From: Rhynchospora pubera
Lineage: Eukaryota > Streptophyta > Magnoliopsida > Poales > Cyperaceae
Reading direction: 5' to 3'
Assembly (NCBI GenBank): GCA_028095005.1
Contig: CM051462.1
Span: 122,068,752-122,132,751, forward strand
Length of the DNA stretch: 64,000 nt
Both the position numbers and the translations under genes were made by a program. Below are positions 1 to 11,877 of this stretch, piece by piece (the stretch's first letter is position 1; every line of letters starts with the position of its first letter). The notes under the pieces were generated by a model. The model was not told the origin of the DNA. It worked only from the letters and a program-made list of their open reading frames with translations, and ran no database searches.

Positions 1-1110
1 TTATTAAGAAAAACTTTTTATCTCATATTCAATTAAACCACTTCTTATACTGCGCTAAAAAACCATCACTTTGGAATGCTAGAAATGATGCAAGGGTCAT
101 GGCAGCATGGAATAAGAACTATTTGTTGATATCTAACAGCAACAAATAAAAAAAAACAAATATATTGAAGCATATTGAAAAAGTTGTTACAAAATATAAT
201 CAATGGAAAAATTATGCTTATCTTAAGAAAGATGATACAAATGACCTGAGGTGCTCTCAACTGCAACCAACACGCCCTCACGGAACCACATCCACCTTAA
301 CAGAAATGCACTAACAGTAACCACCAAAACTAAATAAGAAAAAAATTAGTGAATAAGTTATCATTAGTAATCTCTGTATATCTAACAATAAGTCAGTAAA
401 AATGAAATCAAACTAAAAAACAACAAAATAATTCAATATTAGAAAATAAGTATCGGTGAACCGTAGTTTATGTAATAATTTTTCTGTAAATGTGGTGATA
501 GGCCTATCAGTATTTTAGCATGTGAGATATCATTGCAAATATACTTGATAAACATGAGTATATATTAATTATTGGCATACATATAACCAAAAACCACCCT
601 GTAAAAGCGGGAATAAATGTGTTGATCTGAAGCCTGAAGGATCCCAGCCAGAAGACCTAGAGGAAAACACAGAAACCACAACAAACGACAAATATAAGAA
701 AGCAAAAAAAAAATTACAAAGGGAAAGTAAAATTGACCCAGGTATAAGGTAGACGAAGAGAACATCAGCGACACTGCATCAATCCCTGAATATCCTCTGA
801 AGAAAGCTGCAATTCAAAGAAAAAAAATGTTAGCACAAAATCGAAGGAAATTAGAAGAACAGAAGGGAAAAGCACAGAAAAAAAAATAAACAAAGGACAA
901 TTTCTCTGCTGGCTCTGGATTTGTCTCGTTTGAGAGAGAGAGAGAGAATAGAGAGGAGCAGCGGAAATGATTTCTGGTGGAGGGGGTCTCTTCGATCTCT
1001 CTCTAAGACCCTGGAGAGACTGTGAGAGAGACGGAGAGAGAGAGGGTCTAGGATTAGTAAGATAACCGTCCGATACAGAACGCAAAATCAACGGCCGAGA
1101 TTTGATTACT
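1..1110 (-). other. Possible 5' leader region of a minus-strand gene leaving the window
   Basis: On the minus strand about 1110-900 is CT-rich (runs of TCTCTC), as in many plant 5' UTRs, and is followed by possible splice acceptors (TTGCAG near 815, TCTAG near 655) and exon-like blocks of higher GC at about 815-770, 655-595 and 290-240. No long reading frame is present. If it is a gene, the coding part lies left of position 1 and the promoter is at about 1110-1200, where an AT-rich TATA-like stretch occurs. No protein family could be recognised. This is an inference from base composition and splice-like signals only. Confidence 0.28.
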
Positions 1111-1818
1111 GTTCCAACAACTGTTTACCCACAGTTGTTTCGGATCCGGATGGAGTTGCGGGGCTTAATATATTAAATGATATATAAAAATGAGAGATAG
1201 ATAAATAGACGTTTCAATTTATACTGTTGATAAAAAGATAGGCATTTATCGAAATTAGAGCCAGCACGGGTGTCCATATTTTTCAGTGGCCGACCAAAAA
1301 TTCTGCACAAAGTTAAGGCTAGATAGACGAAAGCTGCAGAGCAACTTCCATTCTCTCTGATTTCCCCTGTATTGCAAAAATAAAATATAAAAATGCAGCG
1401 GCACTTTAAAGGTACCAATTAAAGTATTGAAACTGTTATTCATGGGTGTATATATACTGCTATTAATGGTTTCATGGTCTAATTGTCCAAGTGTATTTCC
1501 TTGCTTTTCGTATATATAATGCTATCTGCTTTTATGTGTATCTTGTTAAAACAGACTGTTATAATGTTTAATGGGAGTTGCCTACGGGAGTATTTCCTCG
1601 AAAAAAAGAATGGAGCTATCACTACCAAAAATCAAGTATCAATTTCTCCAGTAAGTTCTCATGACATATATCACCACCATCAATCCAAAGTTTATTATTA
1701 TTATTATTTTAACAAAAGTAACCCAATTGCCAGCTTCTATTAAAGCAGAGAAAAGTTCATATAAGAAAAAAGAGTAAGGCCAAGTGCCACTATCTCAAAA
1801 AAAAAAAAAAAAGTAAAT
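1111..1818. other. Intergenic, nothing recognised
   Basis: AT-rich sequence with short chance open frames on both strands, a TTATTA run near 1690 and a poly-A run at about 1798-1813. I see no gene, repeat boundary or RNA here. Confidence 0.5.
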
Positions 1819-2610
1819 CTGTCACACCCCGAACCAAGCCATAATTTGAGATAGACAGTCCCGCCACGTGTATACACTCTACTGTACACACGTAAGGCTA
1901 TAATACAGTGTGACATATACAAATATCACAAACAATAAGTACATAATCAAGTATTATTTGCTTTTATTACAAACATGCTGGTAAGTATTTATATGACAAA
2001 AGTTCAGCCGAAAACAACACACACACAAAATACCATAATATTATACATTAACCATTATTTCAGCTTGGCTTGGTCTTCCTCTGAAACTTTTCTTGCTTCT
2101 TCCACCAAACCTGAACCTGTCTCCACAAATTAAAGTTTTGTGGGCTGAGTACGCGAATACTCAGTGTGGTGATAGAGTGAGCCTATGATCTGGTTATCTC
2201 TAGCTAGAACTAAACCATACTTAATTTAAACACTTTAAAAAATGTATAATACATTAACTAAGTGAGTGTATATGATGTTATAATGAAACTATCCACAAAT
2301 CATGCTCAAATAAATTGAAAAATATATGGAGAAATAGAATAATACTAGCATATATAGATAAGTTCGCAATAATATAATAATACGAGAATCAAGCACCCGC
2401 ACTCAATGGTTAAATTTTGTGTCAATTCAACTGACAAGCCCCGATAAATAAATAATATCATCACACGTGCCTACAGATCTACCTACGCAACAGCTCCTAG
2501 CCCACATCCCCCGTCGAGGAGTGGGAAGTAAAACACGGTACCGGTATACTTACTCATGGAGATCGAGAGGCAGTCTAATATAATGGCACATTCATCTCAG
2601 ATCAAATCAT
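1819..2610. repeat. Degraded repeat, probably retrotransposon-derived
   Basis: It begins TGTCACACCCCGAACC, a type of start common in plant Ty3 LTRs. On the minus strand around 2520-2060 the sequence resembles non-coding leader or trailer sequence of LTR elements, but no reading frame, LTR pair or primer site can be shown. The assignment is by general resemblance only. Confidence 0.25.
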
Positions 2611-2615
2611 GTCCA

Positions 2616-2618
<3 letters not shown>

Positions 2619-2647
<29 letters not shown>
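2619..2647. repeat. (AT)n microsatellite
   Basis: Pure AT dinucleotide repeat, directly left of the fold-back element at 2655. Confidence 0.9.
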
Positions 2648-2650
<3 letters not shown>

Positions 2651-2654
2651 AGCC

Positions 2655-3040
2655 TTCAATCAAAGCGCTTTGACCGGAGTCTCGGTTAAACCCCGTCAGA
2701 TCTCAATTTTGAAAATTCAAATGACCGATCCAAACTGTCAAATATGATCTCCATATTGAGATCTCCTTACAGACCAAAATTTTCATTTTTTTGAATTTTT
2801 TAAGCATTTTTTTCGAATTTTCAAACATCGTTAATCTAATTTGTTCTGAACCCTACAAAAATTGCTGTTTTTGAAAATCCGAAAAAAATACTAAAAAATA
2901 AAAAAAAAATGAAAATTTTGGTCGGCAAGGAGATTTCAATATGGAGATCATATTTGACGGTTCGGATCGGTCATTTGAACTTTCAAAATTGAAAACTGAC
3001 GGGATTTAACCGAGACTCCGGTCAAAGCGCTTTGATTGAA
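2655..3040. mobile_element. Fold-back (long inverted repeat) MITE
   Basis: Two arms of roughly 140 bp are inverted copies of one another. The outer ends read TTCAATCAAAGCGCTTTGAC on the left and the complement, GTCAAAGCGCTTTGATTGAA, on the right. The arms are separated by about 100 bp of A/T-rich loop. It sits between an (AT)n and a (CT)n(TA)n tract, so a target duplication cannot be read. It has no coding capacity. Long arms of this type are common in non-autonomous Mutator or fold-back elements; the superfamily is not certain. Confidence 0.75.
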
Positions 3041-3042
3041 TC

Positions 3043-3124
<82 letters not shown>
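3043..3124. repeat. (CT)n(TA)n compound microsatellite
   Basis: About 30 bp of CT repeat followed by about 45 bp of TA repeat. The open frame across it is a product of the repeat. Confidence 0.9.
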
Positions 3125-3126
<2 letters not shown>

Positions 3127-3386
3127 CAACAACAAGAATAACCACTGTCTTAATCCGAACCAAATGCAAGTGTTGATTAACATCACTTTTAAGTATTATA
3201 ACTACATTATTACCATGCAAAGCTTATCCTACATATACAATCTATTTCTGAATTAAAACATGCAATTAAGTGTTTATGCAGTGTTTAGAAAGTGATATGC
3301 ACACAATTAATTTATGATTTAATTGCTAGACTAAAGAATAACAAAACTTAAGGCATCCACGCCTAGATAAGCTGAAAATGGAGTGA

Positions 3387-3485
3387 CTACTCTTCGGGGT
3401 GGTCGGTGAAGTCCTGACCAGCTTCATCGATCTCGTACTCTGGGTAGTAGTCGTCTGCTGACCCTGAGTAGTCTGGTTGCTCACC
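3387..3485 (-). pseudogene. Short coding-like fragment, unknown
   Basis: The minus strand has an acidic, Tyr-rich 31-codon open frame (it includes the residues DDYYPEYEID and ends HPEE-stop), preceded by a splice-acceptor-like CATCAG. GC content is clearly higher than in the surrounding DNA. No partner exon was found in the following kilobase. It could be a last exon or a piece of a degraded transposon. I do not recognise the protein. Confidence 0.25.
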
Positions 3486-3499
3486 TGATGGAAAACTGA

Positions 3500-4670
3500 C
3501 TAATCAGAACGTCACTCGAATTCCCAACCCACTAAATTTAAAGATCGCTAAGTTATTTCTTTATAAATTGAAGTTTTAGCTACTAAAACTAAGGATTTAA
3601 ATTATTTAAGCAGGAATTCTATTTTGAAATATATTAATTTATTTTAAGAAATATTCTATTTAAGGTTCTACTCCATAATCTTTAACTTTACATAATTAAT
3701 CATTCGTAACAGCCCTTAATTTTTTTTTATAATTAGTGTAGGCAGTTTTAAGATTATAGAGTCATACTTGATTAAAAGATAATCTATTTATAAATTTTAC
3801 TAAATAATAAACGTAACTAAAATGATTTGATAGTTTACGGTTTTGGGCTTTATTTACCTAAGTTTCTAAACTTAATTAAAATCGGAAATAAAAAATTTCT
3901 ACAAGGACTTTTAAACAATTTTAGCACTCCAATTACTGACCTTTAATGTTAACTTTGCACTTAGTCTCAAACTTAGCACTCTAATTGTATACTGACAAAT
4001 TAATTTTACTTCATAAATTATGTGATAACCCATCAATAAAATTTTCAGCAAAAGAATACAATTTAGTTTTTTTAAAACAAACCGAGATGATTAGGGAATC
4101 ATATGAATACTAACTTAAATTTTTAAATTCCTTTATTAATTCCCGTTCAAAAATCCATAAACATCCTAGAAAATTCAGTTAAGGAAATAGATGCGAGATT
4201 GAAAATATAAGATATCACCTTTAGCTTGACTTTTAACCGTTGCCACCAATTGGAAATATACTCCTAATGCTTTTACTGTCTTTCTTGATTTACCTAACTA
4301 TTTGTTGAATTTATGGATCTGATGTCTCATGCACAAATGAAAGAAGAAGGGTGACATCCCAAGTATTTATAAGGAATATATAGGTGACGTGTCTCATTAC
4401 TATTCTCATGTTTATACATTAGCCAATATGTCAAGGTCGGTTCACCTTAAGGATTATATTTATCCACGTATCCAATTTGATGTGCAATTGAATGAAGAAG
4501 GATGACATGAGTATCAGAGATACTCATGGGAAGTGTCTGAGTTCACTTTTTGCTCTTCATATATTTTTATATATACTCGGTCAAATTTAGTTCAAAAACT
4601 AAGGTCAATTTACATGGAAAAAAAAGAAAGTTTTGAAGGATAATATTGACTTACTATTTGATTAACGGGG
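3500..4670. other. AT-rich intergenic DNA, nothing recognised
   Basis: Very AT-rich sequence without coding-like frames. TATA-like strings occur near 4560-4580, but no transcription unit can be attached to them. Confidence 0.5.
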
Positions 4671-4671
4671 T

Positions 4672-5263
4672 GATAAGGATCATTTCCAATATTCATCATT
4701 TCTATCATCTCCTCAGTTATTAAACGCGTTTTCTATTTTTGGCTATCATCCTCCGTTCGCTCTCCTTTTCCGCTCTTCTGCTTCCCTCCCTCTCGCGTAC
4801 GCGTACGCTGTCTCCCCCATCCTTCCCCCTCCCCCTTCTCCATCCCACGTACGATGTCTCACCCACCTCTCTCCCTCCCCCTCCCTCACACTGCATAGCC
4901 GTTGAAATTATTATGCATAAATGTTGAAGTTAATATCGTAATTGTTGAACTTAAATATATAACTGTTGAAGTCAATATATACAGTTCTTGAAATTATTAT
5001 CGTAACTATTGTATATATTAACTTCAACAGTTATAAATATTAACTTCAACAATTAGGATATTAACCTCAATAGTTATATATATTAACTATAACAGTTATA
5101 TATATTAATTTCAACAATTACGATAATAATTTCAACAATTGTATATATTGACTTCAACAGTTATGAAGTGTGTGGGAGCGTACGCTAAAATGAGTTAGTT
5201 CAACACTGGATAACACGGGGATGATGAGAATGGTAGAAGCTTAAGATGGTCCTAAGCAATTCC
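4672..5263. mobile_element. MITE-like element with internal minisatellite (copy 1)
   Basis: The ends resemble an imperfect inverted repeat (GATAAGGATCATTTCC on the left; AAGATGGTCCTAAGCAATTCC on the right). The interior from about 4900 to 5165 repeats a unit like TTAACTTCAACAGTTATATA about ten times in both orientations. The same ends and the same repeat occur again at 23785-24612, so this is a family with at least two copies in the window. No protein is encoded. Confidence 0.55.
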
Positions 5264-5714
5264 GTTTGATTAATTGACCACATAGAAAATGCAAATATAC
5301 CTCGCACATGTTATAAAGTAAAATATAAATAGTCCAATTATATGCACAAGACTTTATCCGATTATTTATCCATGAAACTCAGCAATTAAATATTCTTTGT
5401 TTGATAACTAGCTTATATCAACAATTATTTCTTATGTGCAAAAATTTTATTAGGAATGCTAGAAAATATTTAGAACCCAAATACTATTTTTCAAAATTTT
5501 CAGGGCTCGTATGCCGGTTTTAATCATATAATTTCTCATAATTTTTTTGTATGTTATTAACCTATGATCATTTAATTAAAGTTCCAATTGGGCTTATAGA
5601 TCAATTAATATTTTTTTTTCAATTGATTTTGTTTGTTTGCATATAATCTTATTAGTCTTTGTTAATTTGAAAGTAAATTTTGTTTGGAATTTTACGGGAT
5701 TTTACAAAATCTAT

Positions 5715-6090
5715 TGTCAACCATGTTTCATATATGCTTTTGTGCACCATGGCCGTTTTGATCGGTGGGTTCACAAATTGTCAAATCTAATTTTACCAAC
5801 CAATCTATATATTGAAATCTCATAGCAGACAAAATTTTTATAATTTTTTAAATTTTTTTACTATTTGTTTCGAATTTTTTTTAACTTGTCATTTTTTACT
5901 ATAAATACACTTATTTGTAGCAAAAAATAGCAAGTTTTAAAAAATTTGAAATTTTTTTTTAAATTGTAAAATTTTGTTTGCTATGAGATTTCAATATATA
6001 CATTGGATTGGTTAATTTAAATTTGTCGATTTATAAAATCACCAATAAAACGGTCATGGTGCACTGAACCCTCTATGCATCATGGTTAAC
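5715..6090. mobile_element. Fold-back MITE
   Basis: Inverted arms of about 140 bp: the left contains GTGCACCATGGCCG at 5742 and the right ends CGGTCATGGTGCAC at 6064, with the similarity reaching out to GTCAACCATG and CATGGTTAAC. The middle is T-rich then A-rich. No open frame is meaningful. No clear target duplication was found. Confidence 0.65.
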
Positions 6091-7140
6091 ACTTCACAAT
6101 AGATATTCTCAGAAAAAAAAAACTAGCATGAGATGCCTACACCGCCTAGGAAACCATCTCAACAAGCGTCTATTTGCAAGTTGCAACATATAGTCGTTGG
6201 TTCCTTTTATTTTAGTGTTTATTTTATTTTTTTAAAGAAAATCGTTGTCATTTTTCTCTGTTTCTTACTATATGTAATCTGGCAACGGATCTTATTAATA
6301 ATTCTTATACAATTGAGTTATTTTTCCAACTTAGTTTTGGGAAAGAGAATTTTTTCTTGAAGTAAAGTTATTTATTTATTTATAATTTGAACAACTTGTA
6401 AAAATAACTATAGTGTAAATAATCTTACAATCGGCAAGTTTTAATTACAGATAAAATATTGAAATTACTAAATTATGTATAATGGAAAAAAGACACAACA
6501 AATAGTCCGAGAATTCTTGCAAAACGAACGCAAAAATTGGTTGTATTATTTTTAGCATTAATTTACGCCTATGTCACAACAAATGCATTAAATTTATAAA
6601 TAAAGAGAGAAGCACGTGTTGTCGTGAAAATATGAGTCGTTCGATCTAGATATAAATAAGTACAGAAGTATGATTGAATAGTTAAATAAATTAAGTCCCG
6701 ATAGAACTTAATTATCTACAATTTTGAAGTAAAGTTATGAAAAGACATGTTCTTATAAATCGGAACTTAATCATCTTTGTATATTCATAATAAGTGCTAC
6801 CAAATACCTTCATTGGTCTATTACTTTACCGAGACAAAAATGAACAAATTAGTCCAAAGAAAATTGACTATTTTTTTTTGATAACCAAGAAAATTGACTA
6901 TTAATAGTAATAAAATAACTGAGGGTGGTCCAAATTCTCTGAAACCCATGCGCAATGAGTTTTTAATTAGTCGTCTTGATGTATAGCGGCCGAAATAAAT
7001 CTTTAGAACGAAAAATGAAGTTCCAATTTTCCGTTTTGAGTTTATTCAAAATAAATAAATAGGTAACTAATTATAACTATGAAATTTGGAATATATATAT
7101 GCAATTCAAATATTCAATACAGTGGAAATAACAGAGAATG
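6091..7140. other. AT-rich intergenic DNA, nothing recognised
   Basis: A short plus-strand frame at 6133-6360 is hydrophobic but has AT-driven composition and no context. I see no other structure. Confidence 0.5.
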
Positions 7141-7179
7141 CATTATTGGTCTTGAAGAGATGGTGAGTCAAGACTCAAG

Positions 7180-7368
7180 AGTGCACTGGCGACGGAGACA
7201 TTGATTGCAGCCAGGGATGCATGCCATGGAACTGGTACCGCAGCTAGAATCGAGGCTAATGGAGCCGCAGAAGCTTTGCATGAATCAGCACAAAAGGTGT
7301 CTGAAAAAGGGAGCAATATAAAAAGGGCTATAACTTTAAGACCAAAGGACATTAATTTGCTGCTATAG
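7180..7368 (+). pseudogene. Ala-rich coding-like fragment, unknown
   Basis: The plus strand is open for about 63 codons with balanced composition and then meets TAG. It encodes an alanine- and glutamate-rich, probably helical stretch (with AARIEANGAAEALHESAQK). The opposite strand is also open, which weakens either reading. The GC content stands out from the flanks. It may be the last exon of a lost gene. No family was recognised. Confidence 0.25.
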
Positions 7369-7652
7369 TTTTAGTCTAACTTTCAACAAATGCAAGTCCA
7401 AAGCATAGTGTGTAGAACAATTAGTTTGATTAGCATTGTTTCTCGCTCAAATACATTTTGTCAACATTCAAGCGACGGTTCTTGACTTGTGTCTGTATTC
7501 TTTTGAGAGATTTATAAATTTTATAAAGTTTTAGTTTGATACTTCAGAAACTTTTAGAGAGTTCTTATTTATGTATGGAATTTGAATTTTTTAGACCAGT
7601 ACAAACATTCATGACCCTCCAACTAAGAAACTCGATAATAAATCTCCTCTGA

Positions 7653-7809
7653 GGGTGCGTTTGGATAGATGTGGGAAGAAGGGAAGAAGGGAAGAAGTGG
7701 GAAAAAGCATTGGGAAGTGTGTAACTTTGTGAAGAGTTTGGATTGTTTATAATTTTTTTTCTTCCCATCTTCCTTCTTCCTCTTCTTCTTCTCTCATCCA
7801 AACGCACCC
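7653..7809. mobile_element. Tourist-type MITE, TSD TGA
   Basis: A 157-bp element with perfect 14-bp terminal inverted repeats GGGTGCGTTTGGAT / ATCCAAACGCACCC, flanked by the 3-bp duplication TGA (7650-7652 and 7810-7812). Three-base duplications and this kind of end are typical of PIF/Harbinger MITEs. A related copy lies at 25340-25481 and shares the internal sequence GGGAAGTGTGTAA. Confidence 0.85.
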
Positions 7810-8519
7810 TGAATGAAGATAAAATAGCATGTGAATCCTTTAATTTAACTTGAACTTAATTTTGTTGAAGTCAAAGAATTATGATTTTTCAAACTCAATA
7901 TTGATTTAATTTGATTTGATTTTAGTAATACGTACAATATATTATTTATCAACTTAATTTAATTTTATTTAAGATAGTGAGCATATGATTTCATTAACTC
8001 AAGTTTGTGCGCGAGACTATCTTAGTACTCAGAATCAAGCCGTCTGAGCTAATATTAAAATCTACAATCTGAAAACTCAATAGCCTATATCGAACCAAAA
8101 TCCAAATGAGCATATGATTTCTTCAACTCAAGTTGGTATGTGTGACTGTCTTAGTGTTAAGACAGTTATACCATTTCAACGTTCTCTGATTATAAAGTGA
8201 CAAATTCGACAGTTCAGACCATGTCTTTCATACATTAACGAGGATCGAAGTGAATCAATTTTTTTTTAAATCATAAAAATTGTCTACAATTTCTCAGGTT
8301 TCTAGTTTTAAAAATATGCATCATGGACAATCATCCATGAAATTTGTCAGTCAACCAAAGTTAGAAAGTAATAAAGTAGGCAGGAAGTTTTGATTATGAT
8401 ATTGTACAAACTCTAGGGAAAAGAAAATGGCTATGCTCCTTTTTTATTATGATGTTTGAGAATCACAACTATGTTTAATTCAGTTAGATAAAATGATATA
8501 TGTGTACAATTGACGAAAT
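7810..8519. other. Intergenic, nothing recognised
   Basis: Two similar blocks (about 7980-8040 and 8105-8160) share ATGATTTC..CAACTCAAGTT..GACT.TCTTAGT and look like a small partial duplication. There is no gene. Confidence 0.4.
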
Positions 8520-8880
8520 ATGGAAAATGGCTCACCCGAGATGGTATCTCGAGGTATTTCACCCGAAGTATCTTAGGGATTTTCCATTCACCCGAGATAC
8601 CTCGGGATGCATGATACGGGTAATCACTCAAGGACATTCAGATTGTTCAATCCAAACAAGACACGAGTCACTCTTCCGAAGTATGTTGGGGAGCTACATA
8701 TCTTCCGAAGTACCTTGGGGTTCCGAGTATAACGCGAACTCAACCCGAGAGGGTACTTCATCAAAGGATATCTCTCACCCGAGGGTACTTCACCCGAGAC
8801 CTCACCCTCATCCGAGGGTATCTCACCAAGACCTCTCCCGAGAGTACCTAGGGATGTTGTATCCGAACACGACGCGAACT
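8520..8880. repeat. Cluster of short palindromic CCGAG..CTCGG motifs
   Basis: The strings CACCCGAG, CCGAGGGTA and CGAGATACCTCGGG recur about ten times, several as short palindromes. A 150-codon open frame spans them, but its protein is repetitive (HPRVLHPRPHPHPRVSH) and resembles no family. It lies directly upstream of the LTR-like sequence at 8900-9226, so it may be the U3 part of that LTR. Confidence 0.45.
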
Positions 8881-8899
8881 GAATCTTATCCGAACCTAA

Positions 8900-9226
8900 C
8901 TCAAAATCTGACGAGGACCTATTTTTGGTCTAGGACATTACTATTTTTGTAATTATATATATATTTTTTTCTCTCTTTCTGTAAATTTCCATTTTAGGGT
9001 AGTATTTCTGAAATTGTACTGACTTGTAGTCCAAGGCGCCGCCTCCTATATAAAGGGGTGCTTGTCATTGTAAAAGATAGTTGATTAATTAATGAAATTT
9101 CCCTTTGGGCTCTTTGAGTTCCTCTTTGCTATTTAGCATTTCTTTGTGATTTCTAATTCCACTAAACCAGTTATCGCCGGCCTCCTCTGACGGACCGGTG
9201 GTTTGGGACGAGCGCCGTCGTCAACA
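8900..9226 (+). mobile_element. Solo-LTR-like fragment
   Basis: It contains a TATA box (TATATAAA at 9047-9054), a downstream AT-rich polyadenylation-like area and ends ...GTCGTCAACA. This is the layout of the R-U5 part of a plant LTR. No primer site or second LTR follows, so it would be a solo or truncated LTR. Its left end is not defined; it may reach to about 8450. Confidence 0.35.
9047..9054 (+). promoter_or_regulatory. TATA box of the LTR-like fragment
   Basis: TATATAAA in a GC-richer context (CGCCTCCTATATAAAGGGG), typical of an LTR or plant promoter. Confidence 0.45.
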
Positions 9227-9711
9227 ATCTTAATAGATTCTTGTTCAACTCTGTCATACTCTAGGACATCTGTCACCATAACACTCTACCAAACAGAATT
9301 GTAGCCTTAGATTCTTGTAGACCTTGTAGTTATTCAGGCATGTCTAACTGTCGGAGACCATCCGTATTAATTAACAGAATTGTAGCCTCTCTTTTTTTAA
9401 GTTTAGTTATAAATTCTTCACTCTTCAGTAACACACTGTTCTGTTCTGAAAGGAGGTATACAGTGCTATTACATATGACCTATTATCAGTGGTCATGCTC
9501 AAGCACAGCACGCGACACCAGTCTACTCTGTTTCCTGTATCTCTAGTGCCTGTTCATTTTGATGCTTCTCAATCTCTGCATCAACACCACGAGTAATCAT
9601 CATTTCTAATTCTGTTCATGCAGCGAGAGAATAAAGAGGAGAATATTGTGTTTCATTTAAATAATAAGAGGATATAAATTAAAGAAACGAAATCAAATAA
9701 AAGAAAATTTG
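9227..9711. other. Intergenic, nothing recognised
   Basis: AGAATTGTAGCCT occurs twice (about 9295 and 9375), suggesting a small duplication. I see nothing else apart from the short acidic minus-strand frame noted with the 9712-9963 entry. Confidence 0.4.
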
Positions 9712-9963
9712 TTAACTTATGTTAACATTCTCTCCTTTAGCTGCAATAGATTGCTTTAATAATTTAGTTTTTAGATGGAAGTACTCACCTTGATTTCCTG
9801 TAAATTTGTAATTAATGTCACGTTGTGCCGTCAGAAATGAAAAAAATTTCAGTATAAAAAGGAAATTTTGGATCTGTTCAGCCATTAGCAACATAATTTC
9901 TTGATGATGCTTGAAAAATATTCTGAACATTATTCGGTGTTTGGATGATACATGAAACTTCAA
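9712..9963 (-). pseudogene. Unidentified minus-strand reading frame, possibly coding
   Basis: An 83-codon frame on the minus strand has a protein-like middle part (HHQEIMLLMAEQIQNF, then FTGNQGEYFHLKTKLLKQ). The minus strand at about 9600-9540 also has a short acidic open piece (AEIEKHQNEQALEIQETE). They could be exons of one decayed gene, but I recognise neither and the splice signals are not convincing. Confidence 0.25.
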
Positions 9964-10025
9964 CGATTAAAAGTTCCCTTAGCGACTGCTCGTGCTAATC
10001 CAACGCATGATGCAAGCTCACGAGT

Positions 10026-10098
10026 GTTCTAAATACGTGCCGTACCATGTCGTATCTTGTCAAACATATCGTGTCCGAATTATTTGTTGTGCCGTGTC
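10026..10098. repeat. CGTGTC-rich repeat, copy 1, left part
   Basis: It starts GAGTGTTCTAAATACGTGCC and continues in CGTGTC-like words. It is split from its right part (19772-20250) by the copia element. Copy 2 lies at 22376-22914. Confidence 0.6.
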
Positions 10099-11864
10099 TG
10101 TTAGAGTTATGTCCTAGAAGTCAATAATTTAATGACTTAATTATTAGTTTATGTCTTGGATGATATTTTATCATCTGTTCCTAGATTTATTATTGACAGA
10201 TCATTCAGGTTGAGGATCTGAATTGTGGATCTCTGTGGATCATTCGTTAGAATGACAATAATAAATCTAAATGGTCCATAATCTTGATAATTAACAAGGA
10301 ACATTAATTATCATATAAAATTAGTATGCAAGTTAAGTGATGATTAAGTTCTACAAAACATAGGTAAAGAGTTACCAACTTAATTGCATATGTATATGTT
10401 ATGGAACATAGTACATGACTTGACACAACGAAATAAACATATGGATTGTGTTATGCGTCATCGTTTATTTCGTTATGATTTTGGTTCTAAGTTTGAGATG
10501 TTTATCTTTTTCACATGAGGATAGGTTCAATAAATATTGTCTACCGCTGATTCCCGATAAGGGCTGCTATACGGACTTTATTTATGTTCTCTTGAATTGT
10601 GCGGGAAAAAGCTAATCATCAAGAAAACCGTATGTCCCTCATTAATTCACTTAGTGAGTGACGATATCTGTTTGGGCCCCTTGATAGAGTTGGATCGTAT
10701 GCGCGCAACTAAGCGATCAACTCTAGATCAAGAAACGTATAATCTGCAAGAATGACACATTCCTATCTTGGATTATACGATGATATCGTGAGACATAAGA
10801 ATCAAAATAGAGAAACATATTTATTCTCTTATGCAGGATTGAAATATTGTAGCAGTACACTATTTATGCGAATTGGGAATCATAACGTGTTGCTAGATAC
10901 CGCTTATGATTATTAGAATTAAATAGCGATTTAATTCCATGTCCAACATAGCATAAATCCTCAAAGGGTCACACAAAATTGGTATTTAATCATACGTGCA
11001 TTATTTATTTATTTGCAATAATGAGTATTGCAAAATATGATAAGTTGATTAATTAATTAAATAGCGTTATGGACCATTATAATTAATTAAGTCAAATGGA
11101 TCATATAGAAATAAATTAATGCATTGTCTAATCTCTAAATAATTATTATTAAGTTAATAATTATTTATAAACAACACACTTAATTTAATTAAGTTATTTG
11201 GGCTTTAATTTATTGGTAAATTAAATGTCCAAATTAAATAGCTTTGAGTGGGCCTTTAATTAATAGAATTAAGGGACCAATTGGAGATGGAATAGTGGCC
11301 CATAAAAGTCCTATATGGGGCCGGCCTTGTATGGTGGTAAGTGGGGATGGCACACTTGTAAATAGTGTGAACTCTTGGCTAGGGTTAAGAGGCTATATAA
11401 GGCACCTAATGGAGGCTCCTTGGTCTCTCTTCTCTCTCCTTCCTTTCCCTTCCCACCTAGCCGCCACCCTTCCCCATGGGTGCGCCGCCCCCCTCTCCTC
11501 TCCTCTCCACTCAAGCTCATGTGTTGAGCATCCTTTTCTCCCACAAATTAGTTTGGTTCTTTGGTTGAAGAAAGGGAATGCTAGGGATTAGACTCGTTCT
11601 TCTCTTCGCTAGCACGAATTGAGAAGAACTTTAATAATACCATAGTGGACTCGAGACGCTGCGAATAGGAGGCGAAGGAGAGCACCCCATCGACTCCAAA
11701 GCCAAGGATTCGAGCCTCTTGGTTGCTATACCAAGAGAGGTACATTTCCACCACTTCTCTCTTGTGTTGAATGGCTTTCGTGCTAGATCTTTATGTGTGT
11801 GATGTTTAATTGGTTAATTAACTTGTAATTAGCACTAAAATTGAAAATTATATACTTCCTAACA
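10099..11864 (+). repeat. 5' LTR of the 9.7-kb copia element
   Basis: It runs from TG to CA over 1766 bp. A TATA box lies at 11393-11402, followed by a C/T-rich leader. The open frames inside it (such as 11244-11591) are duplicated in the other LTR and are not genes. Confidence 0.93.
11393..11402 (+). promoter_or_regulatory. LTR TATA box (5' LTR)
   Basis: CTATATAAGG, conserved in the second LTR at 19297-19306. It is the likely core promoter for the element RNA. Confidence 0.65.
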
Positions 11865-11865
11865 G

Positions 11866-11877
11866 TGGTATCAGAGC
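11866..11877 (+). other. Primer binding site (initiator Met tRNA type)
   Basis: TGGTATCAGAGC starts one base after the LTR end, the usual plant copia primer site. Confidence 0.9.

Noticed and set aside
3032..3256. 74-codon open frame
   Set aside because: It is produced by the (CT)n(TA)n microsatellite.
8500..8952. 150-codon open frame as a gene
   Set aside because: The protein consists mainly of repeated His/Pro/Arg/Ser words from the palindromic DNA repeat, and no domain is visible.
11244..11591. 115-codon open frame, repeated at 19148-19474
   Set aside because: It lies fully within the LTR, covers the TATA box and leader, and is not conserved in length between the two LTRs.
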